DNA of 64,000 nt from the NCBI GenBank assembly GCA_036897445.1, contig JAYMTL010000017.1, positions 62,001-126,000 on the forward strand, given 5' to 3'. Origin of the DNA: Pelargonium tetragonum (taxonomy: Eukaryota > Streptophyta > Magnoliopsida > Geraniales > Geraniaceae). The notes below the pieces were generated by a model. It worked only from the letters and a program-made list of their open reading frames with translations. It made no database searches and had not been told where the DNA came from. Shown here one piece after another: positions 51,801 through 64,000 of this stretch. Position 1 is the stretch's first letter; each line of letters opens with the position of its first letter. A program made the position numbers and the translations under genes.

Positions 51801-54800
51801 AAAAGGAGCTCCATTATCATTATATGTTGTATATTTAAGTAACTCAATACCCCCCTCAGGGGCATTAATATACGAACCGCCTGAGCTTGCTTTCGGGATT
51901 TATGATACAACTTCTAGTTATGATTTATAAAGTTGTTAGATAAGACTTTCGCCTTTGAAGAAGACATTATTTACACTCTCTTTTTAACAGTACTTACGCA
52001 AGATAAAGAAGCTGAGTAATGCAGGACTCTTTTTAGATAACTTAGATCTCGTACCACTAAGCCAAAGGGAATTCAGTTCCCCAGTTCAATGAAGTCTTAA
52101 TCTCTAGTAAATACATTAAAATATCCAAGCCCTTAAATAAAGGGGATCCAGAATCTCAAGTTTTGGTTATACCCACTCTAGCGTACGCAGGAATCCTTTA
52201 TAGGGAGTTCCTACTTTCATTTTTTTTCTAAGGCTCCATCTACTCAACAATAGAAACAAAAGCTTTCTATCTTAGGTAATAAATGCCTTTAGCTATATAA
52301 AGAAAAAAGTTGCAGTGAACTTTTTACAACACGGAATAATTTCGGGGTTTGATCGCCTATTTGCTTAGACTAACTTGACAAAAATTCCAGTAAGAAGGAA
52401 CTTTATAAAAAGAAAGGAGCAGCCTGTCATTATGATAATACAAAAAAGAATGACTTTAATGCTAGAAACCTTAACCCTTTTGAGAAGTCATCACGGATAC
52501 ACTAGGATTCTCTTTTTCCTTTCAGGCTCTACTATATAAAACCCCTATAAATTAGAAATATACAGAAAATTCGATTCAAGGCAAGTTAAATACTTTTTAT
52601 TTAGATACTTTAGCGCTCCTTTTCAAGAGTCCCTATATTCTAAATTCTAAACCAGCGGGATATTTAAAAATCTGTCATAAAAAGCTTTTTTGTAAGTTAT
52701 TTTATAAAAAGGGGGCAGGCTCCTCGCTTTTCTCAAATTAAGTCTTTCCCTATATTAGAAGAAAAGGAAGATTTTAACTTGGTCGGTGCTGTAATAAAAA
52801 TGAATAGATCATAATTAAGGGGTCGAGAGAACTTTCTTATATCTTGTTTACCTGGAGCTCTTTACCAGCTCAGCTCAAGACATAAGTGTCACTTAGAAGT
52901 CCCCGGGAGGTTGGAAAAAAGTTCCTATATCTTTAAAACTAAAAGGTAGTGTCTGACAATATCACGGCCCGAGAGATCCGTTATCTTACCGTTTGAGACC
53001 CCCTCTTAAAAACGGGATAACTTGGAAAGCGTTTATAATGCCTCTCGTCAATTGGTTTTTCATTGAGTACTTTGGAACAAAAAGGGAGAGTAGGCTATGT
53101 AAGTTTACCACGCCTATCCTCGGAATTCCAAAAAGGACAAGGCCAAAAAGTAAAAACATGGCAGCGGCTTTTTATATGTATATGTTTATAGTAGAGGAAG
53201 TAACTAGGACCCTCTCCAAGGAATTTAAGCAAGATAATCTATTCAGTTAAGTACTTAACTACTTGGATCCTCTTTTATATGTTTAGAAATCCCAAACCCT
53301 AAAAACCCGGGTATTCTTATACAGAGTAGCATACCCAGGTAAGTCACTTAAGAAAAGTTTCATCTAGATAGTTAATATGTTACTACACAAGAAGGAAGCC
53401 CTTTAGTAGATTTAGTTTCTTGTTCCACGACTCTTTTAGCATTAGAAATTCTTATGAGAGGGGAATTAAGATGCACTAGTTACAGCTAGGACCTCCTCTT
53501 TACTACGAGGCCTTGTAAATAATATAAAAATTTTTATTACATCTTGTCGGTCTTACTATATTCGATCTAATTACCTGTAAAGCTCTTACTTATAAAAAAA
53601 GTCTTACAAGGGTCCGGGTCTAAAAAGGTTGGCTACAAAAGTGCCAAGAGGGGCCAGTTAAGCATATATTAAGTAGGATGAAAAAAAAGGCTTTCCAAGT
53701 GGGGTTAAGCTCTATACTTTTATTTACTTAAGGGTGTCCCAGGAAAAAAAGTTCTATCAGAAGGAAAGTCTTACAATTCCTTAAGGGGTTTTCTTTTTTA
53801 CATAGAGTGGGTCTGAAACCAAGTCAAGTATAGAGTTTTCAATTAAAGGTAGTGGTATAGATTCCGTGTATGCGGCCTTACACTAATAGAGTACCTTTTT
53901 TTTACAATATTTTCAGCAACTACTTTTCCTTTGTTTTCTAAGTTTCTGACTATAATAAAAAGTAAATAGAAATAAGAAGCGTCTAGGTTCCTATTTTGAG
54001 GTATACTTTAATGAGAGGCTTTTTATACAAGCGGAAATTCCTAGGTTTTATATCTATTTTAACTCTTAATGGGTATTGATAAAAAGTAAACTAGAAGTTC
54101 GGGTTCTGCTTAACCTGGTTGGGGGAGGCTTTCTAAAATCAGATTTTGTTTGAGGTTTTTATTTAAAGGGGGCTCTAGTACAAGATCAAATCTTGCCTTA
54201 GTGAAAAAATGATGAGAGCGAGAGATTCCTTTCAAATTAGTATTCTTTTGTTTCTAGAGTCTAAGTGTAGAGTTAAAGGGGCTATCCAGATGGTAAACTT
54301 TTTAGCCCTAAATAAGGTTTTTAAGCGAGGGCCCTTTACAAAAATCTGTTTTGCAGTAGTTGATATTCCCAGCTTTCAAAGTAAAGGGTTTCTTTATTAT
54401 ACGGTGCGGATACTAATGAAAAAGAGAAGTTCTATCTACCGGCAATCCCTTTTTTAGATCGGCTTACTTAACTTATATAAGAGGGTTCCTGTGAAAAGAG
54501 ACTCTTGGTATAACCTTGCACTGTGTGTAGGGGCTTGTCTCTTAGTTTGTTAGATTGAGTAGGTGGTACTCATTAAGGGTCTGGACCTTTTACGAAAAGA
54601 GTAAGCTATAGCTCAAGGCATCCTTTTTGGGGAACCCTTTAGGACTTTAAGAATCTGGAACTTTCATTTCTCTTTAGATTGAAGATAAGAAAGAACCTCT
54701 TTTTCTTTATTACGCAACTATTAGGGAAGGGGGGGCTACCTACACCTGTTCAAAAGGGGATCTAACTCCCGATAGAAGATACTTAGAAAGAATATAGGTA

Positions 54801-54940
54801 GCATTCCTACTTAGATGTTGTAAGAGGCCCTGTCAGTTACTTTACAAGTTTACAAGGAGTGGGGGAAATGCTGGAGGAATACCCGTGCAATACTTTTTGA
54901 GAATTCCGAGTTAATGAACTTCCCTAGGATTCTCTCTTTT
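48891..54940. other. Gene-free AT-rich background
   Basis: No supported gene. The 85-codon + strand frame at 52993-53247 and the 82-codon frame at 54209-54454 lack known motifs. Around 51200-51680 G+C is locally higher, and two T-arm-like words occur on the minus strand (rc of 51454-51470 and 51642-51662), but no tRNA folds. Palindromes: GGAGCTCC near 51803, GGATCC near 49641, 52144 and 53261, GGGCCC at 54329. Confidence 0.42.
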
Positions 54941-56440
54941 TATTTGAGATACTAAAAATCGAAAATTTTATTTAAGGATCATGGTTAGATTCAGGGTTAC
55001 AGGTAAATTTTACATTTACAAGTTATTCGTAATGAAAATAGGTTTTCTTTAGGTATACTAGTAAGGTATATGGGTTTAGACTTTTAGACTAGATATTTAG
55101 TTCTTCTTGTTCTTTAGTAGTGTATTTGTATAGGGTTTCTTGGAGTTGATAGTATCCACCTTAACAAGTCGACTTTCTAGTTTAGGAGGTAGTGTCAGAG
55201 TTTGTAAGATAGGGTACAAAAGATAGCACAACGAATGCTTTGTTTCTTTAATTTTAGATTCGTTCTTTTAAGTATTCTGTATTCTTTGATTACGAGCTAT
55301 AGGAGTCTTAGCAGCAGCAGGAACAGGAGACATGGCAGTAGGAGGAATAAGAAAGAGGGCTAGTGGATAGTAAGAAGAGTAGAAGATAGCATATAGGCGG
55401 AATCCTAGTGTATGGGTTATCTAAGTTTTAGTTTGCTTAAGTATAGGATCTGGATTTTCTTATTCACTCTTAAAAGAACAGGAGAAGTAGTAGAGGGAAC
55501 TGTGCGGGTACTCTTATGGGAATGCTCGCTAATAGTAAGAGATGGGTTTATACTAGACTAGATAGCACACCGGGGTCTTAGATAGGAGGTATACTAGGCA
55601 ATAGGTCTAAGGGAGATTCCTCATTGTGCTCTGTGTTTATCGGTAAGCAAGATAGGAACCTATTTAGAGGACAGGAGAGTTACGGACCTGAAGCTTCGCG
55701 AAGTAGGTTCTTGTAGGATATTTTTTAGAATATACTGACTTACTTTAGACTACAAATTGACTTTGTTTTATTACTTCTTTTCTTATTAAACGGAAATTAG
55801 AAAGGAGTTGCTTTGACTTTCTTATTTACTTTTATATTCTGTATCTGTTTTTTATTAGTAAAAATCGGAGCCAAGAGCTTTCACTTTCTTAGGAGTCTTT
55901 GGAGCTATACTTATCGACTTACTTGCTTTATTACCTTTCTTCAGAACTAGACTACGACTCTGCAGCTTACACGGTATCTTGTAAGACTTCGAGCAGCCAT
56001 ACTCATATCATAGCTAGTAGATTCTTAACCTGTTTCTTATTTCTTACTCTGTCTACTCTGTATCTATATCCTAGGAGCCTGACCTTCTTTGTAGGAATTG
56101 AGCTTTATACTCTTAATTAAGAGAGATTCTCGTATTCCCTAGTATATATTTTGAAATTAGATTCTTGTATTAGACTTCTTCTTAGTTATAGTACAGGATT
56201 CTTGTATAATTTGTATTTGTAGTTTAGTATCCCTCTTTCTTTTGGTGTTACTGACATGGGAGGATAGTGCCTTTCTTTTTGGAATTTTAGAAGGGTTCGT
56301 AGGCTTATCCGTCTCGCAAGTGAAGTTCTGCTTAAAGAGAGGGAGTTGGTCCTGGTTTATAGCAAGAATTAGAGCTCCAAGACTAGAATTTCATGTAATA
56401 TTTGTATGGGTTGCGACCTTTCTTGTTATTTGTTAAAGAC
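54941..56440. other. G+T-rich island with palindromes
   Basis: The + strand is rich in G and T, the opposite asymmetry to the A+C-rich island at 20-22 kb. It contains TATTCTGTATTCTTTGATTA-like words, the 12-mers CTGTGTTTATCG (55631-55642) and GGCAATAGGTCT (55597-55608) shared with the 34.0-kb island, and a G+C palindrome at 55686-55707. Two + strand frames (55899-56117, 73 codons, and 56242-56433, 64 codons) have hydrophobic segments but no recognised family. They are not convincing genes. Confidence 0.45.
55686..55707. repeat. G+C palindrome CTTCGCGAAG with outer ACCT/AGGT
   Basis: CTTCGCGAAG (55694-55703) is a perfect 10-bp palindrome. It overlaps GAAGCTTC (55690-55697), and the outer ACCT/AGGT adds four more pairs. 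Short TTCGCGAA palindromes of this kind are common dispersed repeats in green-algal organelles. Confidence 0.7.
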
Positions 56441-57000
56441 TCCTCAATATTTTTCAGTTTGAAACATAGAAAACTTTTTGTATAGTACAGAGAAGGGCGG
56501 GATAAATAAAATAAGGTAACTTTTGGATTTCGAACCCCACTTTCAGGTATAAAATGCTGAGTCTATAATGAAGGGGACTCACTTTATTACCTTACTTCCT
56601 TTGGTATAAAAGTGAATTTTTAAGCGCTGAAGCACCTCTACCTCTTACTTTTTTTATTCCATCTACTTACACCAAAATTTCCAAGGGGTTTTAAACTATC
56701 ACGAGTAAACTTGATTTTCGATTACTATATTTTAGGCCCATAAAGGGAAGATTATAAAATCTTCTTTTTCCAGAAAGCCCTTTCTTATTTCATTTAGGAG
56801 TCTTCTTACTAATTAAGGCGAATTCTTCTTGCTTGGCGAAGGGGAATATCCCTTAATATTAACACGAAAAACTGCTAAGACTTTCTAGACTAATACAATT
56901 CTAGAATCCTATATACTCTACTGGCTTTAGTTAGATAATACAATAGGTATATGTACTAGCTGCGGGAGGGCCCTTTAAAGAAGATATATACAGGGAGCCC
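56441..57000. other. AT-rich intergenic background
   Basis: No gene seen. GGGCCC at 56968. A T-arm-like word on the minus strand (rc of 56524-56540) lacks a tRNA around it. Confidence 0.4.
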
Positions 57001-57260
57001 TTAAGAACAGTAGCACTTACAAAGGCAATGCAAGGTATCAAAACTAGCCCAGCTAGGGCTTCTCAAAGGCTAGGTGTTATTAAGTAAGCAAAAAGTAAGG
57101 CAATAAGAAAGAGAGGAATTAGGCTACAAAGAATGGGTAAGAATTAAGAATATTAAGAAACCTGAGGCTAAGAAAGCTAATAAGGCTGCAGAAGAGTAAG
57201 AAAACTACCAAGCTTTAGAGTAGGATACAGCATGGAGGGTTCTCAAAGGTTTCCTGTTCA
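57001..57260. other. Short A+G-rich island
   Basis: A run of purine-rich words (AAGGCAATGCAAGG, GCAATAAGAAAGAG, GCTAAGAAAGCTAATAAGG) resembling the islands at 0-1 and 48.5 kb. Frames are short and no motif is seen. Confidence 0.35.
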
Positions 57261-59690
57261 GTATCAGTGTATCTAGGGCTGTGAGAGTAGAGAAAAGTAG
57301 TTTAGTACCGATTGGATATTTGAAGTTTTCTCAGTCTAATATAATACTAGGATTTTCTAACGTGGATACGCCGGGCTTTTCCTGTCCTTAGTATAATTAT
57401 AGTTTTATCAGATATTGACTAATAGAGGAAATTTTTATGGATTTCTTAGTCTTTAAGGTTACGGGATTAGAACCCAAAGATATTCTTAAAAGCTGGGGAT
57501 TAAAAAAGAGAAACATATAAAAAACGCACGTAAAAAGAGTCCAGATAGGAATGCCTTAGTTAGAGGTTTCTAATTAACTAATTGATAATTGAGGATTTCT
57601 ATTACTCCTTGGTTGTTATAGATAATCAAGCTTTTATGGATCCTGAGCCAATATTAGACTTTTCACTTGCTCTTTTAGGATTCACTACGCCCCTATTAAA
57701 TGAAAGTCTTTTTCTGGGTAATGGTTTGGGGGTTTTTAGAATCCTTACCCCGGTGGTCCCTGCATTCTGGTTAAGTGTGTTTTCCGGTAAAAAGCTAGAG
57801 TGAAACTGTCGGTCTTAATGTATGTACGGGGTTAACTTTACTATCCTGCCCTGCGGCACCCTTCCGTATACCAAAGAAGAGAAAAACTCCCTCAATAGTA
57901 TAGAAAAGTAACTCCTCTATATCAGTTACAACTAAAGCAAAAGAGGAATAGACTTTTAAAAGGAGACTGCCTACTTCTCTTTTCTGTCTACACAAGTAAC
58001 TTAATAACTAAAAAGACATTACTAGATAATCGACTTTACTATACTTCTCAAACTCCTTACAAGAACCAGAATACCTTTAGCTACCATGGGGTACAATAGA
58101 GGTTCTAAGATTTTTTTGAAGGTTATTAAGATGCAGAAAGCTCTTTCTTCTAAACAGAAACGTTTTTTACATTAAGTCAAGAAGAAAAAAAAAGAGGTTA
58201 TCAAGGTGTGAATGTACTAACAAAAAGAGTTTTGAATAGTTTATCGCCTAGTATGGAAAGAGTCCGAATCCCCAGAATCTTTAGAGTCTCAACAGGGTTT
58301 TTGATAGGTAAAAAATCCATGTTGGAGTGTCCTAAAACTCCTTCGACTGAGTCAAAAAGCTTCTTTTTTTTTAGCTCAATCAAGTAACACGTAGGTAATG
58401 GTAGAAAAGGGCTTACTTTGGTCAGAAGCTAGTGAAAATAAGGATAGATTCGATAAGGAGCGGAAAGCCTTAATTCGTTGATGCGATTGAAGTGTAAAAG
58501 CCTTGTATATACTTTATTCTGACAAACCCTAAGATTTACATTACTTAACTAGACTGGGGACTCTTAGTCATAAGATATCGAGCTCGAAGATAAGTAGTAT
58601 AGAAACCCTTCCCATTTTTAACAACGTTAGCCTTTCATTAATTAGCAGCGGGTGCTTGGTTTACGGGTTTAGCAAGCTTGGGATTCAGATTCAAAGTTAA
58701 AATACTTTTATAATTAGAATTTTTAAAAAGGGCTCCGGTATAGGATAGAACAAAGAATCCCATTTATGCTTAAAAAAGAAAGGGCACCCCTTGTCACTAA
58801 AGCATAACAACACTAAAGGATTATACTGAGCACTCTAAAGAGGGAATAAATGCCGTAAAGAGTTTTTTATCTAGACAAAGTATAAAAAAGATTTAAAAGA
58901 CAATAGCAGGAGTTTGAATTATTCAATTAGGAGTCCTTTTCTAGAAAGAAATAGAGGCTCCCAGAATCCTATAATAGGATAGGGTGTAAAAGGGCTTCTT
59001 AAATAAGTTCTAGAGTTTCGTAGAATATATCATAAAATCAGAAATACCCGCAATTGTCACTCCTATATGACTGGAGTTGTTAAAACCCTAACTAACGAGA
59101 GGTTTTGAACTTAGATTATAAGTTTCAGGCTTACCCAGCTAGAATCCCCCGGAATTTCTTTCATTTCAACACGGGTTACTTGAGGCTCCACGGTATTACC
59201 CTCTATCCCATTAGAGCGCTAAGCAAAAAAACTATAAGGAGATAACTGCTGGAGTTTTTTTACTTTCTATACTCCATTATTAAAAGTATCTATTCCAAAA
59301 ACCCAGCAACTTTATTAACTCAAAACCCTTGTAGTAATTACTAAAATCTTTTTATTCTATTTAAGTTTATAATCAAACGGGATCTTGTACTGCATAGGCT
59401 GTAAGTATATAGTAAATGAATTAAGATCTTACTAAAAGCGCCCTTGTTCTAATTTCAATTCCAAGCTTCTTATTGAGCAGCTATTTACAAGGAAAAGAGA
59501 CAGGATGTGCCATATCTTTCTATATACGTGAATTCTTTCTAGATTAAAGGGATTGTAATTTTGTAAACTTTAATTGTATAACTGGGCCCTTTTATGAACT
59601 GCTTTGACTTTTGGAGGGCCTCGGTGACCAAGAATTCCTAACCTATTTGTACTTGGATTCCGTAGCTTACTTTCCCTGGATACCCTTCTG
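57261..59690. other. AT-rich intergenic background
   Basis: No supported gene. The 73-codon + strand frame at 57582-57800 is hydrophobic at its C-terminal half but unrecognised. A minus-strand stretch at 59095-59148 has tRNA-like pieces (GGGATTCTAGCT, loop CTTATAA, AGTTCAAAACC), yet it is too short and the stems pair poorly. Confidence 0.4.
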
Positions 59691-59880
59691 AAGACTGAAG
59701 ATTAAGACCCACTTCTTGAACCTAAACTCTTCCGCATACCAGTAAGACCTCCAATCTAAGTCTTAATACAATACCTAGACTTATCCTATTAAGAGCTTGA
59801 CTCTGTATCTGTATCATACGCTTATCCAGAGCTATAACTCCGGCAGCCCTACCCTTTCAATCAATCTGTAAATAGCTAGA
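59691..59880. other. Short C+T-rich island related to 15.3 kb
   Basis: The segment GTATCTGTATCATACGCTTA then AGAGCTATAACTCCGG corresponds to about 15336-15385 (GTATTTGATACTTATC, AGAGCTACACC) in diverged form. It may be a decayed copy of the same sequence. No reading frame of interest. Confidence 0.35.
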
Positions 59881-62800
59881 ACTCTCCTTTTTTTTAGCTT
59901 TAGTCTCGTAAAAAGCATCCGACTTATTGTTTTTCTTTTACGAGGTTACTTTTCTAGACAGTAAGTTTTAGTAAACATAAAAAACGAATCTTAATCATTC
60001 TCTTTCCTAAAGTAAGGTCATTTTGTACAAGTAAGTTATTTAGGAGTAAGTTTAAGCAAAAAGGACTGGTCTAAGAAACTGTAACTACTTCGCCAGGTTA
60101 CTCTTTTTGGGGTTTTCGGATAAGGAATCCTAATAAAATTCTCAATTACCAATGTTATAACTTTTTAAGTCGAAACTGTCTTGACTCTAAACTATGCCTA
60201 TAATTCTGTGAAGAAGGTCCGGTAAATTTGTTTCCTCCTGTATTAATATACGCGCCTAGTTAAGATACAAAAAGGGTTTGATTTTTAAATAAAAAGTTAC
60301 TGAATCAGGTAAGTTTATTGTGGACTACTTTATTAAAAGTTAAAGTTATAACCCTGGGCAAATACAATTGAGAGAACTGAACTATAAAGAATACCGGTTT
60401 AGAGTTGTTATTGACAAGACCCCCCTTTAAGGAAAGAAACTTACTCCTGGTTACACCTACCTTGATTCTAGTACAAAGGTGAATAGTAAAAGCTTATACT
60501 ATTTAATAACTTAAAGATCTTTTCTCCGGGTCTAAAAAAAAGAAAAAAGAATGACTCAAGAATAAGAACGTAAACACTCCTAGAATTAGAATGGATACTT
60601 AACCCTCATTAGGGGAAGGTTCAATCCAATATTCAACAAAGAGATTCTGTTTTCTACAGGAATTTAGAATAACTCTTAATTCGGATATTGATGCACTTTA
60701 TATGGCTTACGTGACCGGATTCTTATAAGGGGAGCTCCGCGAAAGAGGTAGGATACCCAGACGTATACAATAGAATGAAAAGAGAATAACATCATTGCTT
60801 ACTACCCTGAAAAACTCAGAGAATCCCTAGAGGAAAGGCGTGTTTTAGGTATAGTATAAGGTAACCAAGTAGAGATTCACTCTTTAAAAATTTTTAAAGA
60901 GGAGTCCATCAAGATTTTTCAGTACTAAAAAAAGAAGGATCTAAGTATAATGTATAATACCCCTCTTTTTTAAGACTTTGTAATTGCACGATAGCATCCA
61001 GTATAAAATCGAGTTTTTGAATAGATCTAATTCTTTACTAACTTTGCAATAAATGGGATCCTCTCGCTATTAAAAAATCTCGCGCTGTCAACCTCTTTAT
61101 TTACCTTAACCTGATGTAGCTGTAATTATTCATAAAAAAGGAAGGAAAGTCCAAATCTTTGGGAGCAAGCCGAAACTTCTTTAAGTAAAAAGCACTTCTA
61201 AGAAATCTGGGGACTTGTAAAAGCAATTGCAAGCTTCTAAAATCAAATCTTTCTAGTATTGTATTACCTTAAAAAGGGAAACACTGAAAACGAAATATCA
61301 AATTAACTAGGAATTCCCGCCGTCGTATACCGGATCCTTTTTTTAAAGAAAGGTAAGCCGCGGTCTCTAAAGCTCCCAGCTTAAGACTTAAGTTTTTTTG
61401 TTAAGCCCTTTTATTCGTATTAGTAAGCCCTTCTGAGTGGGATACCCGCAGTCTTTTTTTTTTCCTAACTAATAGGCAAGACTTCCTTTAAACAAAGCTA
61501 TAGTAGAACTCCATAACTGGGTTTTCTTATTGCAACCTTAGCACGTATAGCGTAACAATTACTCGCAAAAAAGTCTAATTTCGGGGTATTCTCAGCAAGG
61601 CCTGCGCCCATTAATCGGAATGAACTCCTCTTCGCTTTTCGCTAAGTTTAACTCTACTAGAAGACTAGGGCTCTCTTCTTAACTATACCGTAAGATATTA
61701 AATTCTAATTATTTTGTGCTTTATCCTGGGCGATCCTTTATAAATAAAAATTCCTCTCTCGCAGTGCAGTATAGTTTTGGGTTAATTTCAATTTAGTTGG
61801 CTATTCTTGACCAAGGTAAATCCCGAGTCTGTTGAACCCCATAATGGAATATAGAAAGGAAAGGTAGATACTTCTCTTTTTTAACGCAGTACCTTGCCTA
61901 GTATTCGCTGTCTGTAGACGGGATGTAAGAAAGGTATTCTTGAGAATCCCGTTAAAATTCCTTTTGTTAATACTTAGCAGTAAAGCGGTTAAAAAAGCTC
62001 AGAAAGATCTTTTTTATATTTATATTAGGGCAGCTTTCCCAGATATAGATAAACCACTAAAAAGGCACAACCAAACCAATAAATAAGTATGAGATGAATC
62101 TGATGCTTGAACTAAAATTTAGAAAATCTGCGATTTGAAAAAACCCGAAAAATCAACTAAAAAGGGTTATCCTTTCTTTGTAATTTAGAAGAGTTTTCTG
62201 CAGTCACACTTAAAAAAGTCTTTATAACAGGGATAGAGGCAGCTTCCAGGCCAAAACCTTAGGGACCGCTATTTCGAAGTAAGATACAGGGAGTAGGGCC
62301 TCCTTTTTACTGTAGCTAGAGTTGTGTATAGAGACATAGGAAAGGGAAAGATTCCGCCAATAAATGATTGAAAGAGATTCACTTTTGCGACTTCTACAAG
62401 TAGAGAACCCTCGTCCCTCGGCCAGGTAAAGAGATAATCTACAGAGTTCGCGTTGTGTTAAAGTCAAATTGGTTCCTGTATGTAGTATTCTTTTATGCTA
62501 TTACTTTTGTATCTTTTTTTTTAGAGAAATTTCTCTTTATTTTTATTGAGACACGGGACAGGTTGGATAACATAAAAAGTGCTTACTAGATTTTAAAGAC
62601 TTTTGGCTACTAAAAAAGGAAACTTTATTTATTTTAGAAGAAGGGAGTGCTTCCCTTAAAGCTAAGAAAAAGGGATGCCTTCTAAGCCGATCTAACCTAA
62701 AAGATAGGGGTTTCTAGATATGGTGTGAAGAAAAGGCGCTTCCTAAAAAAGAGCTTTATCACGTACTAATTGACTAATAGCTAAAGAGTTTTCCTAAGGA

Positions 62801-64000
62801 TCCTTTGTTTACTGGCTCTGAAGAAACAAATAGTAGTAAAAAGTTTTTTTATAACTTTATAACTAAGGCTCAACTAAGAAGCTCTGCTTGACTTATATGT
62901 TACCTGCACATGACTAGTTATATCTACTCCCTATATCATACGATGTAGAAGGCTTGCTTTTATAGCCCGGAAACTCTCTGTAAAGTCTAATTTACAAACT
63001 ATTATGAATATCCAGGCAGAATGCGGCAAGCAGCAAGTTCTATCAGACTAGAAAAAGGGCGCACTTAGCACGTATGTCAATTTCAATTTTCCGCATACTC
63101 TTACTGCAATTTTTCCCCGAGTACCCTGTATGTACAGTACAGTGTGGACAGGATCGCATTAAGGATTTTGGTTCTAAAATCCACCATTAACCCTTATCTA
63201 AAGTATATGCCTTTTATATTATATGCACTGTGCTAAGGCCCCTTTTTTTCCCTGCGCTTTTACTAAGAACTCCTTCTAAACAATTCTCAAATATCCGCAA
63301 AACCTAAACCTGAAGGGGTCCTGCCTAAGTTGAAAAGAAAAGACTGCTTTGAAAACCTTATAGTAAGTCTCGAAAACGAAAAAAGGACTAGGCAACTAAA
63401 TTAAACTTTAAAATACTGTAATAAGAATTACTTAAGAAATCTAAAGAAAGTTATCAGGATCTTTTTAATGCTTTATATCTTATATTAAGAATATTAAGAG
63501 CAAGAAATCTCCTAATAGATTCATAGAGCAAAGGAATAGCTACAGGCGCATGTCCCAAGTTCAAACTCAGTAAACACGGACTCTACTTATTATACTCCTC
63601 GCAGTTTTATTAATAAAGTAAAACAAATAAAGATTTTCTAGGAATTGAAATTCCGTAAATCTAAGCTAGCTTTTCTAAAAAGAACCCTTTTTCAATGTCA
63701 GATTCACGTCGAAGTACAAAACTCTGGAACGAGTTATCAAAAGAGGTAATCGCTAGATTTTAGGCCTAATACAAAAAGAAACTTTATACAAAAAGAAACT
63801 TTAGCTGTTGTAAGCTCTACGTATGGCATACTTTCACGGATAAATTCTAAATTTCTTACCTTGTTATCCAGAAAAGTAAATAGCTTTTTTACCGAAAATT
63901 ATAACTAAAAAGGAACAAGACTTTCGTTGGTTTTTTGTTTGTATAAATTACTACAAAGGACCCCTCCGAGTAAGCTGCAAAAACTTGAGTCTCTTTTTAT
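59881..64000. other. Gene-free AT-rich background to window end
   Basis: No supported gene. The complement of 62222-62467 (81 codons) has no motif. GGAGCTCC near 60733 and GGATCC near 61050, 61331 and 62793 continue the palindrome pattern. GTACAGTACAGTG (about 63133) is a small repeat. A perfect tandem duplication is annotated at 63769-63802. Confidence 0.42.
63769..63802. repeat. Perfect tandem duplication, 17 bp x 2
   Basis: ATACAAAAAGAAACTTT is present twice head to tail (63769-63785, 63786-63802) with no mismatch, a recent slippage-type event. Confidence 0.92.

Overview
This window is AT-rich (about 36% G+C on the lines I sampled). I see only one RNA gene that could be intact and no protein gene I can recognise. 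The RNA gene is a tRNA-Phe(GAA) of bacterial/organellar type at 32358-32430. A second tRNA-derived sequence at 1755-1826 keeps the T-arm and D-arm of a plant-mitochondrial-type tRNA-Gln but has lost its anticodon. Both differ from nuclear plant tRNAs. With the gene poverty and the many short palindromes, they point to organellar DNA from the green lineage, most probably a very large, expanded mitochondrial genome. I cannot name the species. A bloated plastid genome is the main alternative. The family comparisons rest on remembered sequences, not on a search.

Layout. Most of the window is a uniform background: A-runs and T-runs broken by short purine-then-pyrimidine palindromes such as AAGGGGCCCT, AAGGATCCTT and GGAGCTCC. 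No frame stays open beyond what chance gives in DNA this AT-rich; the longest ATG frame is 130 codons. Into this background are set islands with different word use and strand asymmetry: about 1-1030 (A+G rich), 13740-14060 (A rich), 15230-15780 (C+T then A rich), 19980-22660 (A+C rich), 26220-27640 (C+T rich), 33820-34110 (G rich with G+C palindromes), 37840-38530 (the least AT-rich), 38530-40130 (C+T rich), 47160-47640 and 48330-48890 (A rich), 54940-56440 (G+T rich), 57000-57260 (A+G rich) and 59690-59880 (C+T rich).

Several islands share old, diverged dispersed repeats: 21.6/26.9 kb, 22.5/47.8 kb, 27.1/38.6 kb, 38.6/39.6 kb, 15.35/59.8 kb and 34.0/55.6 kb. This suggests that the islands are fragments of transferred or mobile DNA that have decayed at different rates, while the background is old filler.

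The clearest structural signals are a perfect 20-bp inverted repeat with a 23-nt loop (15915-15977), two perfect tandem duplications (16817-16848, 63769-63802), several smaller hairpins, and a roughly tenfold excess of GGGCCC over base-composition expectation while its mirror CCCGGG is only slightly raised. I found no operon, CRISPR array, rRNA, intact mobile element or recognisable promoter. The absence of genes over 64 kb is itself the main property of the window.
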